Shown piece by piece: positions 9,839-17,707 of a DNA stretch of 52,336 nucleotides. The stretch lies in assembly GCF_004352835.1 (NCBI RefSeq), contig NZ_SJSB01000023.1, positions 1 to 52,336 on the forward strand. The letters are read 5' to 3'. This DNA is from Marinomonas flavescens. GTDB taxonomy: Bacteria; Pseudomonadota; Gammaproteobacteria; Pseudomonadales; Marinomonadaceae. Below the pieces are notes generated by a model. That model saw only the letters and a list, made by a program, of their open reading frames with translations, was not told where the DNA came from and searched no databases. The first letter of the stretch is position 1. Each line of letters begins with the position of its first letter. Both the position numbers and the translations under genes were made by a program.

Positions 9839-10606
9839 ATGTCAGATTTAGAATGGATTTACGGAATTCATGCCGTAGAAAATGCGTTAACTCAGCAACC
9901 TGAGCGTATTAATGAAATACGTTTTCAGGAAGGCCGTGATGATAAAAAAACACAGCGTTTAGTGCAGCTTTGTAAAACCAATAAAGTACGCTACAGCATA
10001 GTGGCTCGTCGCGATTTAGATCAGCTTTTTACCAAAAATAAAGAGCGTGTAGTCCACCAAGGTGTTGTTGCTTATACAGTAATGACCAAAGCGGGTAATG
10101 AAGGTGACTTACACACTTTAGTTGAAGGTATAGAAGGAACGCCGCTAATTATTATTTTAGATGGTGTGACTGATCCTCATAATTTAGGCGCCTGTTTGCG
10201 TAGTGCAGATGCTGCTGGTGCGCATGCCGTAGTGATGCCAAAAGACAATTCAGCGCCTTTGAATGCGACTGTTAGTAAAGTCGCGTGTGGCGCAGCGGAA
10301 AGTATTCCGGTTTATGCAGTAACTAACTTAGCGCGCACAATGAAAAAACTGCAAGATCAGGGTGTTTGGATTTTTGGAACGGCAGGGGAAGCGACACAAA
10401 CCGTTTATGAACAAGACTTTACCATTCCGACAGCCATAGTAATGGGTGCTGAGGGAGATGGTATGCGTCGATTGACTCGTGAGCAGTGCGACTACTTGGT
10501 GAAACTGCCTATGGCGGGTGTTGTTTCGAGTTTAAATGTGTCTGTTGCGACTGGCGTTTGTTTGTTTGAAGTCGTACGTCAACGTGCTCAAAAGGCGCTA
10601 GGCTAG
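9839..10606 (+). CDS. rlmB: 23S rRNA (guanosine-2251-2'-O)-methyltransferase RlmB
   Basis: SpoU-family SAM-dependent ribose methyltransferase acting on G2251 of 23S rRNA (255 residues, usual length about 245). The N-terminal substrate-binding domain begins with WIYGIHAVENAL. The trefoil-knot SPOUT domain carries NLGACLRSADAAGAHAVV near 117-134, IVMGAEGDGMRRLT near 200-213 and SLNVSVATGVCLFE near 231-244. It follows rnr by 32 bp, the conserved rnr-rlmB arrangement, and is followed after 11 bp by cobT, so it very probably shares their transcript. Confidence 0.95.
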   Translation: MSDLEWIYGIHAVENALTQQPERINEIRFQEGRDDKKTQRLVQLCKTNKVRYSIVARRDLDQLFTKNKERVVHQGVVAYTVMTKAGNEGDLHTLVEGIEGTPLIIILDGVTDPHNLGACLRSADAAGAHAVVMPKDNSAPLNATVSKVACGAAESIPVYAVTNLARTMKKLQDQGVWIFGTAGEATQTVYEQDFTIPTAIVMGAEGDGMRRLTREQCDYLVKLPMAGVVSSLNVSVATGVCLFEVVRQRAQKALG

Positions 10607-10617
10607 GGAGTATAAGT

Positions 10618-11685
10618 GTGTTTGAGCAGTTTACTATTCAGGCTCCATCAAGGTCATTAAATGAGTCTCTTCAGCATAAGATTGATACTAAGACTAAACC
10701 CTTGGGCGCTTTGGGAGCATTAGAGCATCTAGCGTTTCAACTTGGTCGCATTCAAGAAACTGTAGACGTGGATGTGTCTAAGCCAAAGATGATTGTTTTT
10801 GCGGCAGATCATGGTGTTGTCGCTCAAGGAATTAGCGTGTTTCCGCAAGAAGTGACACCACAAATGGTGATGAACTTCTTAATGGGCGGTGCCGCGGTCA
10901 GCGTTTTTTGTGCTCAACATAACGTACCTCTTCAAGTTGTCGATGTGGGTGTGAATGCAGAATTAAAAAGTCATCCTTTATTGAGCAAGCGTAAAGTGGC
11001 TTTTGGCTCTAAAGATTTTAGCCAAGAAGCGGCGATGACGTCTGAAGAGTTATTCCAAGCCATTCAAGCAGGAGTTGTTGAAGTTGATCTTGCTATTGAT
11101 GCTGGTGTTAATTTATTAATGTTTGGCGAGATGGGCATTGGCAATACCAGTGTGTCTTCTTGCATGATGACCGCATTGACAGGCATAGATCCATCGCAAA
11201 GCGCGGGTCGGGGCACTGGTTTAGATGACAATGGCGTTTCTAGAAAGGCTCAGGTAATTGAAGCCTCTCTAAAGCGTGCTGAAACGCAGACTGGTCAAGT
11301 TATGATGGACTGGAGCGCACAAACACTAGCAGAACAGGTAGGTGGATTCGAGATCATAGCAATGGCAGGAGCCATGTTGCAGTCTGCGCAGCGTAAAACC
11401 GCCTTTGTGGTGGATGGCTTTATTTGTTCTGTTGCTTTGTTATATGCACAAAAAATTGCGCCTAATGTTCGTGAATACGCTATTTTTGCTCATCAATCTA
11501 ATGAGCAAGCGCATAAATTGTTGTTGAGCCATTTACACGCAGAGCCTATTTTGTCTTTAGATTTACGTTTAGGCGAAGGATCCGGTGCTATTTTGTCTTA
11601 TCCTCTTATTCAAAGTGCGGCCGTGTTTCTCAATAATATGGCGAGTTTCGAAAGTGCAGGTGTAAACGACGGTGACAATATATAA
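10618..11685 (+). CDS. cobT: Nicotinate-nucleotide--dimethylbenzimidazole phosphoribosyltransferase
   Basis: Activates the cobalamin lower ligand by transferring phosphoribose from nicotinate mononucleotide to 5,6-dimethylbenzimidazole, giving alpha-ribazole phosphate. It has 355 residues (E. coli CobT 359). Visible features are KIDTKTKPLGALGALE near the N-terminus, the glycine-rich FGEMGIGNTSVSS near 170-182, and the catalytic Glu in LGEGSGAILSYPL (about residue 320). It starts with GTG behind a strong GGGAG. It overlaps cobS by 14 bp. BluB, which supplies its benzimidazole substrate, is encoded at 27.3-28.0 kb. Confidence 0.95.
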   Translation: MFEQFTIQAPSRSLNESLQHKIDTKTKPLGALGALEHLAFQLGRIQETVDVDVSKPKMIVFAADHGVVAQGISVFPQEVTPQMVMNFLMGGAAVSVFCAQHNVPLQVVDVGVNAELKSHPLLSKRKVAFGSKDFSQEAAMTSEELFQAIQAGVVEVDLAIDAGVNLLMFGEMGIGNTSVSSCMMTALTGIDPSQSAGRGTGLDDNGVSRKAQVIEASLKRAETQTGQVMMDWSAQTLAEQVGGFEIIAMAGAMLQSAQRKTAFVVDGFICSVALLYAQKIAPNVREYAIFAHQSNEQAHKLLLSHLHAEPILSLDLRLGEGSGAILSYPLIQSAAVFLNNMASFESAGVNDGDNI

Positions 11686-12448
11686 CGCTTATTGGCAAGG
11701 TTTTAAACGAAGTCTTGTAACCTATACTCGTATCCCGATTTCCGTTGATTGGGATGACAGCATAAAGCACACTCCCGCAGTGTGCTTTTTACCGTCGGTG
11801 GGTATCGTTGTTGCCTTGTTAAGCGCTTGGCCATTATGGTTTGATGCTCTGCCAGCCGCTATTCAGGCCATCTTCATGTTGCTAACCGCCGTGTTAATCA
11901 CGGGTGGTTTTCATGAAGATGGGTTAATGGATGCCTGTGATGGTTTGGTCGGTGGTTGGGATAAAGAACAGCGTTTGAAGATCATGAAGGACTCTAGGAT
12001 TGGCAGTTACGCAGCCTTGTCTATTTGGTTTTCGATGACACTTAAATGGCTATTATTGACCCAAATACTTTCAAGTCTTATGGCTGATGGGAGTCATTAT
12101 GGATCGGCTTTATTCGCTTGGATTATGGTTCATAGTGTGTCGCGATTTACGCCGTTGGTGATCATGAATACGATGGATTATGTGACTGCAGGTCAAAGTA
12201 AAGCATCGAGTATGATTGCTAAGCTGGGTAAAGAGGAATGGTTTTTGGCTTTAATTCCTTGCCTGTTTCTTCTGCTGTTAGATTTTTCACATCTAATCAA
12301 AGCCATCGGCGTTTTAGCCTTGTTTGTGTTAGGGGCTAGACGATACTTAAGAAAGCGTCTCGGAGGGTTTAATGGCGATACATTGGGGGCCGTCGAGCAG
12401 ATAAGTGAAGTATTATTGCTATTGTGTTTGATGGATGCATTAGCATGA
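11672..12448 (+). CDS. cobS: Adenosylcobinamide-GDP ribazoletransferase (cobalamin synthase)
   Basis: Integral membrane enzyme joining adenosylcobinamide-GDP with alpha-ribazole phosphate, the penultimate step of cobalamin assembly. It has 258 residues and about six hydrophobic segments. The signature GGFHEDGLMDACDGLVGGWD near residues 74-93 contains the acidic metal-binding residues, and KIMKDSRIGSYAAL follows. The GTG start lies inside the cobT end (14-bp overlap). The stop overlaps the cobC start, so translation of the three cob genes is probably coupled. Confidence 0.94.
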   Translation: MTIYNAYWQGFKRSLVTYTRIPISVDWDDSIKHTPAVCFLPSVGIVVALLSAWPLWFDALPAAIQAIFMLLTAVLITGGFHEDGLMDACDGLVGGWDKEQRLKIMKDSRIGSYAALSIWFSMTLKWLLLTQILSSLMADGSHYGSALFAWIMVHSVSRFTPLVIMNTMDYVTAGQSKASSMIAKLGKEEWFLALIPCLFLLLLDFSHLIKAIGVLALFVLGARRYLRKRLGGFNGDTLGAVEQISEVLLLLCLMDALA

Positions 12449-13026
12449 AGCTGTACTTGATTCGTCATCCTAAGCCGGATATAAAGCAAGGCTTGTGTTA
12501 CGGGCAAGCAGATGTGCCGCTTCTAGACGGTTGGCAAGCCCAGGCTAGGTTATTACGACGCTATCTGGATACTTTGCAGGGAAGTATGGCTTTTTATCAC
12601 AGCCCATTAAGTCGAGCGGCAGAGCTCGCTGGCTTAATTAGCCAGAATACTTCACAACCTCAACACGCACTTAAAGAATTAGATTTTGGTCTCTGGGAAA
12701 ATTTACTCTGGGAAGATATTCCTAAAGAGTCGATAGACCTATGGTTTGAAGACATCGTCGATACGGCACCTTATCAAGGAGAATCCTTACAAGTGCTTGC
12801 AGATCGAGTGTGGTGCTGGTGGTCATCTATTAAACATTGTAATGCCGAGCATTTGGTTGTGGTGACTCATTCAGGTGTTATCAAAGTGCTAGTGAGTTTG
12901 TTGTGTCAATGGCCTTTGGCGCAATCTCATCGAATTGATGTAGGGTTTATGAGCGTGACAGAGTTATTTATTCAAGATGAATATATTTCTTTGAAGCGTT
13001 TAGGGGCGGGCGATTGGGTCATTTGA
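12445..13026 (+). CDS. cobC: Alpha-ribazole phosphatase, histidine phosphatase family
   Basis: Removes phosphate from alpha-ribazole-5'-phosphate or from adenosylcobalamin-5'-phosphate. It is a 193-residue histidine-phosphatase protein. The catalytic motif LIRHPKPD places the phosphoacceptor His at residue 8, and the second catalytic His lies in VVVTHSGVIKVL near residue 142. The ATG at 12445 overlaps the cobS stop (ATGA) and begins right at the family N-terminus; an in-frame TTG at 12424 is not needed. The RHP form, rather than RHG, is common in CobC. Confidence 0.9.
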   Translation: MKLYLIRHPKPDIKQGLCYGQADVPLLDGWQAQARLLRRYLDTLQGSMAFYHSPLSRAAELAGLISQNTSQPQHALKELDFGLWENLLWEDIPKESIDLWFEDIVDTAPYQGESLQVLADRVWCWWSSIKHCNAEHLVVVTHSGVIKVLVSLLCQWPLAQSHRIDVGFMSVTELFIQDEYISLKRLGAGDWVI

Positions 13027-13069
13027 TTCCATCGAATATAAAGTGATTAGAACAGAGATTAATTGAAAT

Positions 13070-13684
13070 ATGCTGTTATATATTTTAGGCATGATAGGCA
13101 TTGCAGCGTTTGCTATTACTGGCGTTATTTCATCCGGTAAGCGAGACATGGATTTGTTCAGTATTGTCCTTTTAGGCATGGTTACTTCCTTAGGTGGCGG
13201 GACCATTCGAGATGTTATTTTAGGGGTTGAAAGTGTTTATTGGGTCAAAGATACCTCCTATCTTTGGGTGGCATTTTTATCTTCTCTATTCGCCTTTTTT
13301 GCAGTACGAATTATAGATGATAGACAGAGAGTTTTTCATTATGCCGATGCTTTTGGTTTGGCGTTGTTTACCATCGTAGCAACAGAGCGTGTATTGAGCT
13401 TAGGGTTCTCTCCAACGATTGCGATTACGATGGGTGTAACCACGGGTGTTGCGGGTGGCATTATTCGGGATGTTGTGAGTAATCGTCCTCCTATGGTGCT
13501 TGGGCGAGAATTTTATGCGACCCCTGCTTTTATTGGCGCTGTACTGATGGTATTACTTCAAAAAAACATTCCTTCCCATGAATATAATTCGATTTACTCA
13601 GTCGCTCTGATATTTATACTCAGACTGTTTGCTATTCACAAAGGCCTTTATTATCCAAGTTGGCTGCTATACAAGAAGAAATAA
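13070..13684 (+). CDS. TRIC-type channel family membrane protein (YadS/YicG, UPF0126)
   Basis: A 204-residue protein with about seven hydrophobic helices and two internally repeated signatures, SLGGGTIRDVILG near residues 40-52 and VAGGIIRDVVSNRP near 126-139. These define the prokaryotic trimeric intracellular cation channel (TRIC) family, whose bacterial members conduct monovalent cations in vitro. It lies between cobC (43 bp upstream) and cobO (3 bp downstream) on the same strand, so it is cotranscribed with cobalamin genes. A link to cobalamin or its precursors is inference from position only. Confidence 0.9.
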   Translation: MLLYILGMIGIAAFAITGVISSGKRDMDLFSIVLLGMVTSLGGGTIRDVILGVESVYWVKDTSYLWVAFLSSLFAFFAVRIIDDRQRVFHYADAFGLALFTIVATERVLSLGFSPTIAITMGVTTGVAGGIIRDVVSNRPPMVLGREFYATPAFIGAVLMVLLQKNIPSHEYNSIYSVALIFILRLFAIHKGLYYPSWLLYKKK

Positions 13685-13687
13685 ATT

Positions 13688-14287
13688 ATGACAGAGCTAG
13701 ATGCAAAACAAGAAGCGAGGCTTCTTAAGAAAAAAGCGGTTGTTGATCAGCGTATTGCGTCGGCGACAGAAGAGCGAGGCGTTACTATTTTATTAACAGG
13801 AACGGGTAAGGGGAAAAGCTCCAGTGCCTTCGGTACCATGGCAAGAGCGCTTGGACATGGACAAAAGTGTGCGGTTATCCAGTTTATCAAAGGTCGTAAA
13901 GCCACAGGCGAACAGCTTTTTTTTGGTGAGCATCCAGGTGTAGAATTTCATGTGATGGGACATGGATTTACTTGGGAAACTCGTAATCCTGCATTAGAAA
14001 AAGAAGCGGCCGAACAGGCTTGGGCATTAGCTAAGCAAGTATTATCCAATCCTGATATTCACTTTGTACTATTAGATGAAATTACCTATATGTACAAATA
14101 TGGCCATTTAGACGAAGCAGATTTACTGGCGGCTTTGGCTGCTCGACCAGCTCATCAAAATGTCATGATGACAGGGCGTACAGCACCAAGAGCCTTATTA
14201 GACAGTGTAGATACGCACAGCAAAGTAGCGAATGAACGTCATGCTTTTGCTAATGGAGTTAAGGCGCAAGTGGGAATTGAATGGTAG
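13688..14287 (+). CDS. cobO: Cob(I)alamin/cob(I)yrinic acid a,c-diamide adenosyltransferase
   Basis: Transfers the 5'-deoxyadenosyl group of ATP to Co(I) corrinoids (BtuR/CobA/CobO family), 199 residues. The P-loop GTGKGKSS lies at residues 37-44 after a charged N-terminal helix. AVIQFIKGRKATGEQ and the Walker-B-like FVLLDEITYMYKYG follow. It begins three bases after the TRIC gene, and its stop lies inside the next gene (7-bp overlap). With CobT, CobS, CobC and BluB it covers corrinoid salvage and late assembly; no corrin-ring synthesis genes are in the window. Confidence 0.94.
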   Translation: MTELDAKQEARLLKKKAVVDQRIASATEERGVTILLTGTGKGKSSSAFGTMARALGHGQKCAVIQFIKGRKATGEQLFFGEHPGVEFHVMGHGFTWETRNPALEKEAAEQAWALAKQVLSNPDIHFVLLDEITYMYKYGHLDEADLLAALAARPAHQNVMMTGRTAPRALLDSVDTHSKVANERHAFANGVKAQVGIEW

Positions 14288-15342
14288 TTCGCATTGCGAG
14301 CTACAACACAGCATTAAGCCGCTCTAGTGAGGGCGACTTATTAAACGCGTTAACATCTGGATGTGATAAACAAGTGTTAGCGACAGTGGCTCTCTTACAA
14401 CATATTCGTCCAGATATTATTCTTCTTAACGAGATAGACTTTGACCCCAGTGGTCGTATTGTTACTCTGTTACAGAAAGCGCTCCGTCACGCTAACAAGG
14501 ATCAAAACTTAGATCTGCCGTATGCTTATAGCCAAGCTGTAAACACAGGTATGCCCTCTGGTCGAGACTTTGATAAAGACGGTATAGCCTCGGATAAAGG
14601 CGCGGACGCATTAGGTTTTGGCGTGTTTCCAGGTCAATACGGTATGCTTTTACTTTCTCGTTTTCCCATCGATACTGTGGCCACTCGAACTTTTCAGTCT
14701 TTTCTCTGGAAAGACATGCCTACCCCTTGTTTGCCTAAAAATAGTCGAGGTGATTCGTGGTTCGATACAGAAGATCTTAGTATTTTACCCTTATCTTCTA
14801 AATCCCATTGGGACGTGGCAGTCGATGTTTATGGCAAGAAGCTTAGATGTTTATGTTCACATCCGACGCCGCCTGTTTTTGATGGTAAAGAGAAACGCAA
14901 CGCTTGTCGCAACCACGATGAAATTCGTTTTTGGACCGATTACCTATCTGGTGAGCCTTACTTCTACGATGACCAAGGCCGTACAGGTGGTATTGATCAA
15001 GATGATTTTGTGTTACTTGGAGATTTAAATGCATCGCCTACGGAAGGGGATTCATATCGTCAGGCAATAGTGAATTTATTAAATCATCCTAAAGTAGCGC
15101 ATTTGCCCTTTCCTGAGAGTGAAGGTGGCATTGAGCACTCATCTCAAATTGAAAAAAACATCAGCAAATGTCATACCGCAGTTTGGCGTATGCAAGCAGA
15201 CTATGTTCGAGTGAGCCAAACATTACTTCCTCTTAATCAAGCTGTTTTTTGGCCTAAAAAAGCCTCTCAAGAAGCGACATTATTGAAAAATACCTCAGAC
15301 CATCGGCTGGTCTATCTCGATCTTCCCTTCACAGAAATATAA
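14281..15342 (+). CDS. Endonuclease/exonuclease/phosphatase (EEP) family protein
   Basis: A 353-residue protein of the DNase I-like EEP superfamily. It has the metal-binding LLNEID near residues 48-53, the GDLNASP motif near 250 and the C-terminal SDHRLVYLDL near 340-349. No clear signal peptide is visible. The specific substrate cannot be read from the sequence; phosphodiesters or phosphomonoesters are typical. The ATG overlaps the end of cobO by 7 bp, making it the last gene of the rnr-cob run. That position raises the possibility of a phosphatase or phosphodiesterase step in corrinoid or nucleotide salvage, which is inference. Confidence 0.83.
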   Translation: MVVRIASYNTALSRSSEGDLLNALTSGCDKQVLATVALLQHIRPDIILLNEIDFDPSGRIVTLLQKALRHANKDQNLDLPYAYSQAVNTGMPSGRDFDKDGIASDKGADALGFGVFPGQYGMLLLSRFPIDTVATRTFQSFLWKDMPTPCLPKNSRGDSWFDTEDLSILPLSSKSHWDVAVDVYGKKLRCLCSHPTPPVFDGKEKRNACRNHDEIRFWTDYLSGEPYFYDDQGRTGGIDQDDFVLLGDLNASPTEGDSYRQAIVNLLNHPKVAHLPFPESEGGIEHSSQIEKNISKCHTAVWRMQADYVRVSQTLLPLNQAVFWPKKASQEATLLKNTSDHRLVYLDLPFTEI

Positions 15343-15392
15343 CCAGAAATGAGATTTATTTTCAAAAGTGTAGATTTTCTATTTGTTTTTAA

Positions 15393-15407
15393 TGATAATG
15401 ATTCTCG
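15393..15407. promoter_or_regulatory. Candidate Fur box
   Basis: TGATAATGATTCTCG matches the 7-1-7 Fur consensus TGATAATNATTATCA at 12 of the 14 specified positions; within the AT-rich flank AATGATAATGATTCTCGTTA the 6-mer NATAAT pattern recurs. It lies about 55 bp upstream of the start at 15460, where a promoter is expected. The two downstream genes are therefore predicted to be repressed by Fe(II)-Fur. Confidence 0.75.
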
Positions 15408-15459
15408 TTACTTTTTAATTGAATTGTTAAAATGAAAACTAACTCAAGTGGAGATGACT

Positions 15460-15903
15460 ATGCAGTACTGGGAAAGGTTAACAAGAGAAGCCAACAAAGC
15501 TTATTTTAAGCACGCTTTTTCTGATGCAGTAGATTTGAATCGAAAAGCACTCGCTCAAGTCGAAAGAGAATCTGATCACGGTTTTTACCAGGACCCTGAA
15601 ACGATTGTCTCAGCGACAGTGGTTAGTCATTTAAATATTGCAGAAGCGTTTACAGGGCTTGGTGATTTTGTATCGGCAAATTTACAGTACGAAAATGCAA
15701 TGAATTTCTTACAAGCCGTTTTAATGCGTTCAGACCTTGAGGCTGAACAACGTGATTTGATTATGCGAACGACGACGCATATACGCTTCGAATGGGATCT
15801 CTTTATACAAAGTAAAGGGGCTGAGCTTAAAACGCAAAATAATGCTCTAGTGCAGGCTATTACACATTCCGTATCCTATGCGAAAGCCGTTATTTGTCAC
15901 TAA
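15460..15903 (+). CDS. Helical, TPR-like protein, predicted Fur-regulated (possibly DUF2753-like)
   Basis: A 147-residue, apparently all-helical cytoplasmic protein with no signal peptide. Segments such as VVSHLNIAEAFTGLGD and the following FVSANLQYENAMNFL have the spacing and small/aromatic pattern of tetratricopeptide-like repeats. It resembles what I remember of Vibrio DUF2753 proteins, but that assignment is uncertain. I prefer the ATG at 15460 because GGAG (15450-15453) lies six bases before it; an ATG at 15454 has no room for a ribosome-binding site. A strong Fur box upstream points to an iron-starvation role. The small membrane-protein gene 21 bp downstream is probably in the same operon. 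Confidence 0.75.
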   Translation: MQYWERLTREANKAYFKHAFSDAVDLNRKALAQVERESDHGFYQDPETIVSATVVSHLNIAEAFTGLGDFVSANLQYENAMNFLQAVLMRSDLEAEQRDLIMRTTTHIRFEWDLFIQSKGAELKTQNNALVQAITHSVSYAKAVICH

Positions 15904-15924
15904 ATAAGATGACTGGGAGGGAAA

Positions 15925-16110
15925 ATGGAAAATAAGATAATTGCTTGTTGTCTTGTTTTATCAGCAAGTATGGTGAGTTCTACTACATACGCTGAAGTAG
16001 GCGATAATAGCTCTTTAATTACTTTTCATAATCTATTTTTCTTTCTTGCTGGCCTTTTTTTATCAACAGGTGTGTATTACAAGCACTATTACAAAAAGAA
16101 GAAAAGATAA
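15925..16110 (+). CDS. Small membrane protein, predicted Fur-regulated, unknown function
   Basis: A 61-residue protein with a possible cleavable signal peptide (residues 1-23, ending ...TTYA), a short extracytoplasmic segment and one hydrophobic helix (about 34-52). It closes with a very basic KHYYKKKKR tail that should stay in the cytoplasm. The start follows a good GGGAGG, 5-6 bases away, which argues that it is real despite its size. It lies 21 bp after the TPR-like gene behind the Fur box. I do not recognise the family; a small accessory subunit of an iron-related membrane system is possible. Confidence 0.65.
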   Translation: MENKIIACCLVLSASMVSSTTYAEVGDNSSLITFHNLFFFLAGLFLSTGVYYKHYYKKKKR

Positions 16111-16118
16111 ACGAAAGT

Positions 16119-16139
16119 AAAGCATCCACTATGATGCTT
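16119..16139 (+). terminator. Weak hairpin after the Fur-box operon
   Basis: AAGCATC (16120-16126) pairs with GATGCTT (16133-16139). No long T-run follows, so this is only a candidate terminator. The remaining bases up to 16362 contain no gene I can support, and presumably hold the promoter of the YitT gene. Confidence 0.35.
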
Positions 16140-16362
16140 CATACGGTCTGATCATCAATAAAGTGCTTCATATTGCCCAAGATAGATGGTTTTCGCTGAG
16201 GTTGATGGAAATAGTCGTGATAAAAAAATGTACAGAAATAAAGACACTTCATGTAAAAATCAAAAAACGGTCTGTCTTCAAAAAGTTGGTATTCGACTCA
16301 GTTTTCTCTAAAATTTGAACATATGTAATGTTCATTTTTATTGTTAAACGGAAGAGAAATTT

Positions 16363-16980
16363 ATGTCGGCTAGTACAATGGTTGCCAAACGCCATACTCG
16401 AATTGAAGATATTCAGGCGCTTGTTATTGGTACTCTTATTATTGCTTTGGGTGTAAATTTATTTACGCAGGCAGGGCTTATAACAGGCGGTACAGCAGGG
16501 ATGGCGTTTCTTTTACAGTACACAACCTCGTTAACCTTTGGGCAAGCTTTCTTTCTTGTTAATATTCCTTTCTACCTTTTAGCGTTTAAACATATGGGGT
16601 GGGAATTTACACTTAAGACCTTTTTAGCTGTATTTTGTGTATCGTTTTTTTCGGACCTTACCCCGAAACTTATCTCGTTTAATAGCATCGAGCCTATTTA
16701 TGCCGCGTTGGCTGGTGGTTTTTTGATGGGAGTGGGTTTTCTTATGCTCTTTAGACACAATGCCAGCTTGGGAGGCGTCAATATTTTAGCTCGTTATATT
16801 GCTGAGAAATATGGTATTTCTTTCGGTAAATTTCAGATGGCGGTGGATTGCACGATTGTAACGTTATCTATTTTCGTTATTGATTTTCGTTTAATCGCCG
16901 TTTCTGTCATTGGTGCGATTGCATTAAACATGATCCTGGCGGTCAATCATAAACCAGGTCGTTACATGGGCAATATCTAG
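16363..16980 (+). CDS. YitT family (DUF161) membrane protein
   Basis: A 205-residue inner-membrane protein with about five to six helices. The family signatures are GLITGGTAGMAFLLQY near residues 39-54 and the second glycine-rich repeat FRHNASLGGVNILARYIAEKYG near 126-147, matching the conserved tandem GG pattern of YitT/DUF161 proteins. The transported substrate is unknown. The gene is monocistronic: it has its own leader upstream and a strong terminator downstream. Confidence 0.88.
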   Translation: MSASTMVAKRHTRIEDIQALVIGTLIIALGVNLFTQAGLITGGTAGMAFLLQYTTSLTFGQAFFLVNIPFYLLAFKHMGWEFTLKTFLAVFCVSFFSDLTPKLISFNSIEPIYAALAGGFLMGVGFLMLFRHNASLGGVNILARYIAEKYGISFGKFQMAVDCTIVTLSIFVIDFRLIAVSVIGAIALNMILAVNHKPGRYMGNI

Positions 16981-17003
16981 TTATTGTGCTGCGAAGAATG
17001 ATT

Positions 17004-17034
17004 CAAATAAGGCGACCTTAGGTCGCCTTATTTG
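17004..17034. terminator. Strong terminator after the YitT gene
   Basis: CAAATAAGGCGACC pairs perfectly with GGTCGCCTTATTTG, a 14-bp stem with a TTA loop. The A-rich and T-rich ends of the stem make it potentially bidirectional. Confidence 0.85.
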
Positions 17035-17145
17035 TTATGAGATTGCCTTATCTTGAAATAGAATAGATCTTGAAGCCTCTTCGTTTCTAATGTCAGCCGG
17101 CTCAGGTATTATAGCGACCAATCAGATTAAAGAAGGATACACGGC

Positions 17146-17676
17146 TTGGAGCTACTTAAAGTAGATGATCTCAACCCTTACCTAAATGACCTTGTTGAGC
17201 TGCTTTGTGATGCGGTTGAATCGGGTGCTCCTATTGGTTTTTTACCACCATTAAGTGAACCAGAGGCAAAAGCGTATTGGCTATCCATCAATGATGAATT
17301 ACAAGTAAACTCCAGACAAGTTTTGTTGGTGAGAGAAGATGAGAAAATCGTTGGCAGTGTACAGATTGCCATGTCGCCCAAGGCAAATGCTTTACACCGT
17401 TGTGATGTAGAAAAGCTGATGGTACATACGAACGTTCGAGAAAATGGTTTAGGCAGTATTTTAATGCAAGGCGTTGAACGTGTAGCTGCGTCGATGCAAA
17501 GACAATTACTCATGTTAGAAGTCAGAAGTGATGATATCGCTCACGATATGTATGTTAAATTAGGCTATATCCCATTTGGTGAGGTGCCTAACTACACACG
17601 AAGTGCGAATGGCGCTTTGCATAACTCGACTTTTTTCTACAAAGAAATAGAACTTTCCCACGAAGTTTTCTCTTAA
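17146..17676 (+). CDS. GNAT family N-acetyltransferase
   Basis: A 176-residue GCN5-related acetyltransferase. The core motif A region reads VEKLMVHTNVRENGLGSILM (about residues 89-108), where R-x-x-G-x-G binds acetyl-CoA pyrophosphate, followed by LMLEVRSDDIAHDMYVKLGY near 122-141, the typical motif B. The start appears to be TTG at 17146 with AAGGA about nine bases upstream; no better ATG precedes the domain. The substrate is not evident. It precedes rsuA by 31 bp on the same strand and may be cotranscribed. Confidence 0.85.
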   Translation: MELLKVDDLNPYLNDLVELLCDAVESGAPIGFLPPLSEPEAKAYWLSINDELQVNSRQVLLVREDEKIVGSVQIAMSPKANALHRCDVEKLMVHTNVRENGLGSILMQGVERVAASMQRQLLMLEVRSDDIAHDMYVKLGYIPFGEVPNYTRSANGALHNSTFFYKEIELSHEVFS

Positions 17677-17707
17677 ATTGATAGATGAGCCATAGGCGAA
17701 TAATTCC

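Noticed and set aside
10607..10617. Cobalamin riboswitch before the cob genes
   Set aside because: Only 11 bp separate rlmB and cobT, and no B12-box-like sequence was found upstream of rnr or bluB.
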